In this document: positions 56,520 to 64,000 of the stretch, piece by piece
How the letters are laid out: each line of letters starts with the position of its first letter
Position numbering within the stretch: the stretch's first letter is position 1
NCBI GenBank assembly: GCA_963422465.1
Contig: OY730170.1
Location: forward strand, 3,448,379 to 3,512,378
Origin: Lichina pygmaea
Lineage: Eukaryota > Ascomycota > Lichinomycetes > Lichinales > Lichinaceae
Length of the DNA: 64,000 nt
Direction: 5' to 3'
Made by a program: the position numbers and the translations under genes
Notes under the pieces: model-generated
The model's database searches: none
What the model was told of the DNA's origin: nothing
Seen by the model: the letters and a program-made list of their open reading frames with translations, nothing else

Positions 56520-57080
56520 TTTGATTGATTGATTGAATTTCCTACACCATTTTAGCAGTAGTGTAACTAGGCTATGCTGGGTCTTCTATAAAAACTAGGC
56601 TAGGAAAACTTTAAACAAGTAAAAAACCTCTCCCTGCAGCGCCTTGCCAGCGCTATCCTATCGAGTCACTGTAAAACATGGAGGGTGGCTACCTAGTAGC
56701 CAGCTTCCAGCTGCTCCTGAGCCCAGGAGAACTGGGGAAGGACACCGTGGCGGAGGATCCAGGCTGTGAGGGCGGCAGCGGGCCGCGGTCGCGAAGTCAT
56801 CACCTGGTAGTCAGTAGTGGCCGCCGCTGCATGTAGGCTGCCGCGAGCTCGCAGAAGGCCAGGGCAGGCAACAACTACATGTCTAGCTGTTTCCCACTGT
56901 GCTCCACAGCTGCAGGCCGGCGTCGGGAAGCCGGGGACCCGCCACTTGCAGAGGAAGGCCGCCAGCCCAATCTTACCTGTGCGGACCTGTGTCAGGATGC
57001 TGCTCTGGGCCTTCGACAAGCCAGCGTGAAGCCGGAGAGATGGCAAGTACGGCATCTTGTCCGGTAAAGAGAATAGTAAT
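56520..57080 (-). mobile_element. LINE stub (LINE3 family), 3' end
   Basis: Minus-strand coding within 57151-56693 reads GLSKAQSSILTQVRTGKIG, LAAFLCKWRVPGFPTPAC and a CSCGAQWETARHVVVAC knuckle, the C-terminal end of a LINE ORF2. It is followed by a 3' UTR and an ATCA-type repeated tail near 56521-56537. It matches the stub at 17130-17560. It is 5'-truncated; the 5' limit is approximate. Confidence 0.78.
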
Positions 57081-57811
57081 TGGCCGGAAAACTGAGTCTT
57101 TATGTAGACAAACAAGTTACACACGACAGCTCTACCTTGTAAACAAGACAATGTGAGAAAGTCGAGACAGTGAAGTCCTGGACTACAAGTGCTGGAGCCT
57201 CTGATTAATATGCATATACTCAGGGCCGTTCTGACTATCTAGACCTCTAGGTCACTCTGGAATTGGACATGCTTCTCATCACAAATCTTGAACATCAGAA
57301 GGTGCTCCACCTCCAACCACACTTCTCTTTTTCTCATCACTGACAAGAAGTTCTTTGTGCTGTGCTTGATTTTCCAAAACCCAGTTTCCCTCCGAGTCTC
57401 CACCCCAGTAAAAGCATCAAGAATATACATGCAACAAACACACTGTGACTATAAAACATGTAGATACAGTACAGCACTCCCATGTCTGACCTGAGCGACA
57501 TGCTCTGAGCGAAACTTCCGATTGTAAAAGAATGAATCAGTCTAGGTCTGTAAATAACGTAGGTGTTGCCCAACTCTGTTCTTCAAATCTAATAACGCAG
57601 GACGATGAAGAGAATGTGGAAAGGGAACAGAGAAAGAGCGCAGAAAAGAAAGATGGGGAAAAGGATTAAAGTCAGACAGACAGAGAGAGACATGGGGCGG
57701 AAAAAGAAGACGAGGGAGAAGTATTAGAGGGAAAGAGACCGAGAAGGAAAAAAAGAAAGCTGAGAGTGGTATATTCTAGGTCAATGAAGAACAAGCGCAG
57801 CCAGCACCACA
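57081..57811. other. 3' flank of the ABC transporter gene
   Basis: No gene seen. A purine-rich stretch (57600-57765) directly follows the stop on the plus strand map and is probably 3' UTR of the minus-strand gene. Confidence 0.45.
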
Positions 57812-60800
57812 TTAGACTGAAGACGACGCTGGGCCGCCAGCACCACTCTTCTCGTCAGTATGTCCTCCTTGCACACGTTCGCCGCCCTTGTTCCCTCCCT
57901 CTTTGGCAACGCCATCACGGCTCGAACCAGAAGAGGCATCGGAAGACGAAGACGCAGACGCAGACGCAGCGCCACTGCGTTGTTTTCGCTGGCGGAGACG
58001 GCGTTTGAGCTCACGTCCACCTCTAAGGTAGATGTAGCTGCAGAAGAAGACGGCGACGAAGTTGAAGATGCAGAAGGCCCAGAGGATGCCGTAGTCTTGC
58101 CATTTGTCCGAGTAGGAGATGTTCAGAGATGCAGCCTAAATTTTTGAGAAGTTAGTAGCGGTTGGGGGAAGAAGGAATGAGAGTGGAAGGAGGGTGGGAG
58201 GAGTAGGGATTGGAGGTGGGATTGGAGGTGGGACTGGAGGAGGGACTAGAGGGGGGAAGGGAGGAAGAAATGGTGGAAGGGAGAGGCAAGAGGAGCCGAA
58301 GAGTGGCAAAGAGCGCAGCGTATCGAGATGGACTCGCAGGAATACAAGGGTATGAGAGCGACTCACAAATTCATCCCCGTTGGCATACTGACAGAGCATG
58401 CACATGCCATCCTGTTCTCTAACATAGCCGCCAGCCCGAGCGATATGCGGCGCCGAATAGTCCTGACATGTCTGGTCTGGCGGAGGCGAGAAGCGCGCGA
58501 ACTCATTGTCGGCACACTCGATCGGCACGTTATGCAGTATTGGACCCAGGAAGCCTCGCAACAGGTAGGTAAAGGGCGTGAGATGGTACATCCATCTGGA
58601 TTATTAGTTAGTGGGTTGAGTAAGATTCATGTTTTCCCGGAGAGGGGACTTCGAGAAGGATGGAAAAGTCGAAAGACAAAGTTGTGATGGCCCTTGGAAA
58701 TGTGATAGGGGATCAAAGATGGGGAGGTGGGAATAGGAAACGAGACGAGACTTACGCTTTCCAGAAACCTGGCAACGCCGCGTAAGGTACGACAACACCA
58801 CAGAAGGAGACAACGAAGAGGACTGGAGAGCGTCATTAGCCGGATTCAGCAGCGCTCATTGAACATGACAAGAAGGAAGGAAGGTAGCATGGACGAGAGG
58901 GAAGGAGAGACCGACAAAAGACCGGCACAAGAATCGAAGCCAGGAGTTCGTTCGGCGAGAACGAAGCGATGGCTTGACCGAATCCAATGTAGTAGATCTC
59001 GAACAGCATGAGGAACATCCAAGTGAGACCTGCTGCGAGGCTGTTTCGCGGAAAGCCCACGCCCCAGTACCAGCAGTTGAAGTACTATTGTGCCATGTAC
59101 GGATTAGTCAAAGATGGCCTCCTTGCGACGGGGCTGACTGGGCGTAAGAATGATGACGGGGAGTCGGATGAAGATGGTGAAGAGGAAAGGGGACGTGGCC
59201 AGACGTACGATAGTCCCAGCGACGATTCCATACGGCAACTCCGTCAAGACGGCCGCCGTGCAAAAGGCGACCCAGGAGTATATCTTCGAGTTAGCTTCGC
59301 GCGACTTGTACAGATCCCTGAACTTCAAGAACTGCGGCTGTAATTGCTGGATGAGCGGGGGCGAGATGGTAAGCTACACAAGAACGTTAGCTTTGGTGTT
59401 TAGAGCTATCGGCGGAGGAGACGAAGCTGCAGAAGACGAGGTAATAGTTGTAAAGAGGCAGACGAACCGTCACAAACACCGAGAACAACCTCGATTGCAT
59501 GTCGATGACCGAGTTACCCAGCTTGTAGAACGTAAAGGTGTTGAACAACCCGGTGAAGATGTGCAGCACAAATTTCCCGACGATGTAGTCCGGATTCCGC
59601 CAGTACGACACAAAAGCCCGCTTGACGACGGCGAGCACCTGCGTCCCCAGCGGCATGGCGTACTCGCGATCGTCTCGCGTTTGGGCGTCGGTCGTCGCCT
59701 GCTTGCGTCGATTCTCGATCATCTGCTGAATCTCGCGAGTGCGCTCGTTATGTTCGGACGACCGTGCCCAAACGTCGCCCCAGTCCTTGCCGCGGTAGTC
59801 TGGGTTGCCGGCGCCGATGGCCTCGAGCATGTACTCGGCCGGGTTCGAGTTCGGCGGACAGCGTTTGGCGTCGTTGCGCTCAAAGTAGTCGATCAGCGTC
59901 TGGCTGTCCTTGCCGAGCGGACCGTGGTAAACGACCCGGCCGCCGCTCTTGAGCAGGAGAAGCTCGTCAAAATACTCGAAGAGCATGGCCGACGGCTGGT
60001 GGATCGTGCACAGGATGGCTTGCCCGGCGTCGGCAAGCTTCCGCAGGAAGCGCACGATATTGAAGGCGGCGCCCGAGTCGAGACCGGACGTGGGCTCGTC
60101 GAGAAAGATGAGCAGCTCGGGCTTGCTCGCGAGCTCGACGCCGATCGTCACCCGCTTCCGCTGCTCCTGGTTCAAGCCGGCACCTATCTCGCCGATGGCG
60201 GCGCCGGCGATGTCGCGCATCTCGAGCAGGTCGATGATGCGCTCGACGTACTCGTACTTCTCTGCCTCGGGCACCTCGCGCGGTTGACGGAGCAGGGCCG
60301 AGAAGCGCAGCGCCTCCCGGACGGTGGCCGTCGGTTCGTGCACGTCCATCTGCTCGGCGAAACCGGTGGCACGCTGGAAGGACTTCGGCAGCGGCCGTCC
60401 GTCGACGAGGAAGTCGCCTCTGACGACGCCAAAGGTGACCCGTTGCGCCAAGACATTGAGCAGCGTCGTCTTGCCCGCGCCCGAAGCTCCCATGAGCGCC
60501 GTGAGGCGGCCGGGACGCACGTAGCCCTGGACGTCCTGCAGCAGCTGTCGCTCGCCACCCTTGACGGGAATGACGTAGTTGACGTTGCTCCAGGTAAAGA
60601 CGGTCTCGTTCTTGGCGACGCCCTTCGCGCCGACATCGTCGGCCTGAGGCCCGTCCAAAAGAACCTCCTCCTTCTTGACCTCGCCCGATTCCTCGTCCGA
60701 CGGGGCCGCCGTGCCGTCCTCGATGGCCCTGGTGACGCTCTCGGGGGCCTTGCCGCGCTTGAAGATGGTGACGGCGCCACCGCCCTTGTTGGGTTTCTGC

Positions 60801-63433
60801 ATCTCTTGGCCGACGACGGTCATGAGCACGAACAGGGCCCAGAAGGCGATGATGACGCCGACGTTCCGCCACAGGTGCGAGCGCGAGTAGCCGTATCCTT
60901 CACGTATGTAGTCCGATCCGGCGACGAAAGCCTGGCCGGGGCGGCTGCCTCGGAGCGAGCAGGCCTGATGCTCGGGCACAGCGTTGGGGCCGAGAGGAAC
61001 CAGGAACGGCGGCACGCACGCGACGTCGACGCCGGCGAACTCATTGGCGATCAGAGCCTCGTAGCCGTACTGCACCGGGTTGATGTACGTGAGCCACTTG
61101 AACCACGGACGCATCTTGTTGGGCGGGATGAGGTAGCCGGTGTAAACGATGAGCGCTTGGATTGAGACGCCGGTGATGCGGGTGGCGACGTCGAGGTTCC
61201 TCGACAGCGAGCCTATGGCACGGAAAAAGGAGTACATGGTCATCGTCGCCAGGAAGAGCACGAGGATGCAGATGAAGAAGGCGGACGCGGTCCGTCGCAG
61301 GTTCGTCATCCAGTACACGATGATGTTGAAGATGAGTACCTGGATGAGGACCAGCGGAGCGTCGACGACGACCTGGGCGATGCCGTAAGCAGCGGGACGG
61401 TAGAAGGAGAAGCTCTTGTGCTTCAGCATGATGGGACGGCCCGAGAAGGCCGCCGTCAACTCGGCGAGGGCCAAGAGCGCGTTGAAGAGCAGCAGGAAGA
61501 AGAGCACGCCGCCGCGCGGGAAGACGCCGGTGGTGGTGTTGGGCATGTCGAAGAAGAGCGAGCCGACGATGATGCCCTGGAAGACGATGCCGCCCCACTT
61601 GCCGTACAGCGAGAGGCGGTCGCCGAGCATGACCTTGACCTGCCGCCGCGTACAGGCGAGCACCTGCTTGTGAAAGGGGATCGTGTAGTTCTTCTTCTTG
61701 GGCATCTCGGTCTGGGCGGCGTCGCGCTCGCGCCTCTTGTCGGCCATCTCGGCGTCGAGGTCGTCGAGGTCGGCAGTGTTCTGGCGGCAGACGTCACTGG
61801 CGCGGTAGGCGTGCTCGAAGGCGTCGGCCGTGCGCGGGATGCGGTCCTCCCAGCCCGGACGGATCTCGCGCTCGTGCTGGTCGACGACGGAGGTCAGGAA
61901 CTCGGCGGTCGTGCAGCGCGGCGGACAATGGAAGCCGAGACCCTCGAAGTAGGCCTTGGCCTCGGTGGTCGGACCGTAGTAGGCGCAGCGGCCCTCGTGG
62001 ATGAGCACGACCTTATCGAAGAGGTCGTACAGGCTCTCGCCGGCCTGGTACAGCGCGACGAGGGTCGAGACGTGGGCCATGTTGGTCAGGGTGCGCAGGC
62101 TCTCGACGTACTCGAGCGCCGTGCTCGCGTCGAGCCCTCGGGTCGAGTTGTCCCAGCATTGCGTGCTGGCCTTGGTGATCATGGCCTCGGCGATCGAGAC
62201 GCGCTTCTTCTCGCCGCCGGAGACGCCTCGGATCATGGAGTCGCCGAGCTTGGTGTTCAGCGTGTGCTCAATCCAGAAGAGCTTGGCGACGACGCGCAGG
62301 AACTCGCGCACGTAGTCGGACCGGGTCTCGCCCTGCTCGCGCGAGTCCTTGCCCGGGGTGCGGGTGGTGAGGGCGAAGGTGAGGGTGTTCTTGACGGTGA
62401 GGGTAGCGTAGTGCAGATCGTCCTCTGGGTTGTAGAGGACGTCGCCGCGATAGCTCTTCATCATCTCGGCGGCCGAGGCGCCGCCGTAGGTGACGTCGCC
62501 GGACACGTCCTCGTAGCCGAACCTCTGGTTACCGAGCACCTTGAGAAAGGTCGAGCAGCCGCTGCCGGGCCGGCCCAGGACGAGCAGCATCTCGCCCGGC
62601 CGCACGCAACCATTGAAGTCGTGCAGAAGGGTGCGAACGGGTGGTTTCGCGCCGGCGGCGCGCCTGGGCCCTTTCGTCACGAGGTTCTTGAGAAGGCGTG
62701 GCAGGGACAGCAGCATGTCGCCGACGGTCGGCTGCAGGGCGGCGCCCAAGCCCATGCCCTTGACGGTCAGACCTCGGAAGATGAGGCCGACGTGTCGCGA
62801 CCGCTCCTCCAATGAGTGCGCCTGACGACCGCGGCCGAACATGCGTGACATGAGGCGTTGGATCTCGGCGCGCGCCTGGTCGTCATCGCCGTTGTCGTCA
62901 TCGGCCGTGGTGGTCGAACCCCTGCGACCGCTGACGTTCGTGCGTCGCTTGGAGAGGATCTTCATGATCTCATCCGGCGCGATCTCGCGACCGCTCTCAG
63001 TGCGCCGGAGCGCCGTCGCGTCGCGCTTCGAATCCTTCGTGCGAGCGGGCTCAATCGGCTGGAATCGCCTGCCGGCCGCCTCCTGCTCCACATCGATCGG
63101 CTCGTGAGACGACGAGGCATGGTCGATCTCGTCACGCTCTGGCCGCGCTGCGGAGACGGCCTCTGGCCGAACGACGCCGTTCTGAGAATCTGAAGGAGAC
63201 GGAACTGCTGTGCGATCGGCCGAGATTGGTTGGCTGTCTACAGGCGCGACCATCGGGTTGTCGCCGGGTGCCGGTCCCTCACCACCGGTCGATCTCGCAG
63301 CGACGGTAGAAGAATCGAGGGGGTCGGCTATCGTGGTGGGCATGCCGGTCGCATCGGCCGTTGCCTGAGCCCTGACCTCGGCCGTCGTCGCCGGGTAAGG
63401 ACCAAGACTCCCTTTCGCCGAATCCTCGGCCAT
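57812..63433 (-). CDS. PDR-type (ABCG) ABC transporter
   Basis: A full-size plasma-membrane drug/lipid efflux pump of the fungal PDR family, (NBD-TMD)x2. Inferred exons from the 5' end: 63433-59468, 59373-59209, 59084-58916, 58822-58756, 58595-58367 and 58135-57812; total 4920 nt, 1639 aa, in frame. The start is ATG 63433 (ATCATGGCC). The N-terminus has about 190 low-complexity residues. NBD1: GRPGSGCSTFLK near 290, VSGGEKKRVSIAEA, WDNSTRGLDAS. NBD2: GASGAGKTTLLN near 980, NQEQRKRVTIGVE in place of the signature, LLIFLDEPTSGLDS. The Cys in the first Walker A and the degenerate second signature are normal asymmetry for this family. The last TMD has the Cys-rich loop (CADNEF...GMCMLCQYANG). Intact; substrate not predictable. 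Confidence 0.93.
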
Positions 63434-63798
63434 GATCTCCAGGGTTGTGCCCTGCGTATCGCAGAGGAGCACAACAACGAGAGATTAGGAGGTAAACAAA
63501 CCGACGCCGACGATCTATGACGCAAGGAAGGTCGGCGCTCGCAAAGCGACGACAAGAGAGCTCCCCCGTCGCAACCACTATGATTCCAATTAGTGCTCGA
63601 GGGATGAGAGCAAAGGACGATGGGAGCGAGGACAGCAGCCTTTTCGGTGGGTATGAGCTAAAACGGCGTCCCAACGATGATTCCAGCTCATCGACGGAGG
63701 AGATGATAGATATATACAAGAGCTGTCCAAGCGGGAATCTTAGAGAGTCGAAAGGTCATCATCTCGTGTAGGAAGAGCCTACAGTAATCGTGATACCG
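63434..63798 (-). promoter_or_regulatory. Proximal upstream region and 5' UTR of the ABC transporter
   Basis: No other gene seen. A pyrimidine-rich stretch on the minus strand lies around 63470-63560. The plus-strand open stretch 63517-63771 has no recognisable content. Confidence 0.4.
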
Positions 63799-63964
63799 TC
63801 GGAGAACGACTACGCCGACATCCGACACCGGACAACCGACACCGAGCCTTGTTTGGACTCGGACAATCGGAGCTTTTCCGGACACGGGAGCTTAGCCGGA
63901 GTGGTCGGACATCGGAGTTTAGTCTGACACCGAAGTAGCATCGGATATCGGAGCTTCGGTCGGA
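63799..63964. promoter_or_regulatory. Clustered CGGA motifs upstream of the ABC transporter
   Basis: About eleven TCGGA/CCGGA motifs on the plus strand within 166 bp (for example 63799, 63828, 63859, 63867, 63878, 63896, 63905, 63912, 63941, 63948, 63960), plus a few in the other orientation. This lies 365-530 bp upstream of the start codon. CGG triplets are the half sites of Zn2Cys6 regulators, which commonly control PDR pumps. Function inferred. Confidence 0.45.
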
Positions 63965-64000
63965 CCGACTTTCGTCAACCACCGGCACTACGTGTAGATT

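Noticed and set aside
59150-61165. Long plus-strand frame of 671 codons, and another at 61418-62815
   Set aside because: Both are antisense shadows of the high-GC ABC transporter exon; composition is arginine/valine/leucine-rich with no domain.

Overview
The window is chromosomal DNA of a filamentous ascomycete, most likely a sordariomycete. Genes carry many short GT-AG introns of about 47-240 bp. The recognisable host genes are fungal: an ATP-type phosphoenolpyruvate carboxykinase, the deadenylase subunit PAN2, a TCO89-type TORC1 subunit, a GH47 mannosidase and a PDR-type ABC transporter. Host genes are GC- and CpG-rich, and the transposons between them are CpG-poor. I saw no rRNA, tRNA or CRISPR array.

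Layout. 1-4280: the right part of a transposon nest that starts outside the window. Copy A, a Ty3/gypsy element on the minus strand, sits in copy B, a related element on the plus strand, which sits in a Tad1-like LINE (copy C). 4281-7543: mostly unassigned DNA with one small inverted-repeat element that fits a Tc1/mariner MITE, then the PEPCK promoter. 7544-15308: two well-preserved multi-exon genes, PEPCK and PAN2, whose inferred exons add up to open frames of 720 and 1231 codons including stop. 15309-17882: intergenic with a LINE stub. 17883-20216: TCO89-like gene on the minus strand. 20885-23247: a broken GH47 mannosidase gene.

23394-52700 is the centrepiece: one LINE (LINE2, minus strand, about 5.55 kb of its own sequence) bounded by a perfect 13-bp target duplication. 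It was split by four later insertions, each with its own perfect duplication: gypsy G3 (cattc), gypsy G2 (gctgg), a second LINE of the same family, LINE1 (agagtcttccaa), and gypsy G1 (ctgtc). Removing them conceptually leaves a short spacer between the GH47 pseudogene and the next locus. 53345-55827: a decayed ankyrin-repeat gene. 56520-57080: another LINE stub. 57812-63433: an intact-looking six-exon PDR ABC transporter on the minus strand, with a dense array of CGGA motifs in its upstream region up to the window end.

The most unusual signal is in the LTR elements. G1 carries, beyond the chromodomain end of pol and on the opposite strand, a 190-codon reading frame whose cysteines fit C-x2-C-x6-C-x8-C-x2-C-x6-C, the Zn2Cys6 (GAL4-type) spacing, followed by a predicted coiled coil. 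G3, from a different family, has a related antisense frame in the same place, and copy B keeps a remnant. The LTRs of both families hold a tandem array upstream of the sense TATA box. In G3 the array lies between two outward-facing TATA boxes, so the LTR looks like a bidirectional promoter. Array copy number differs by whole units between the two LTRs of one element (3 versus 4 units in G1, 6 versus 3 in G3). I infer, without proof, an element-encoded DNA-binding protein acting on its own LTR array.
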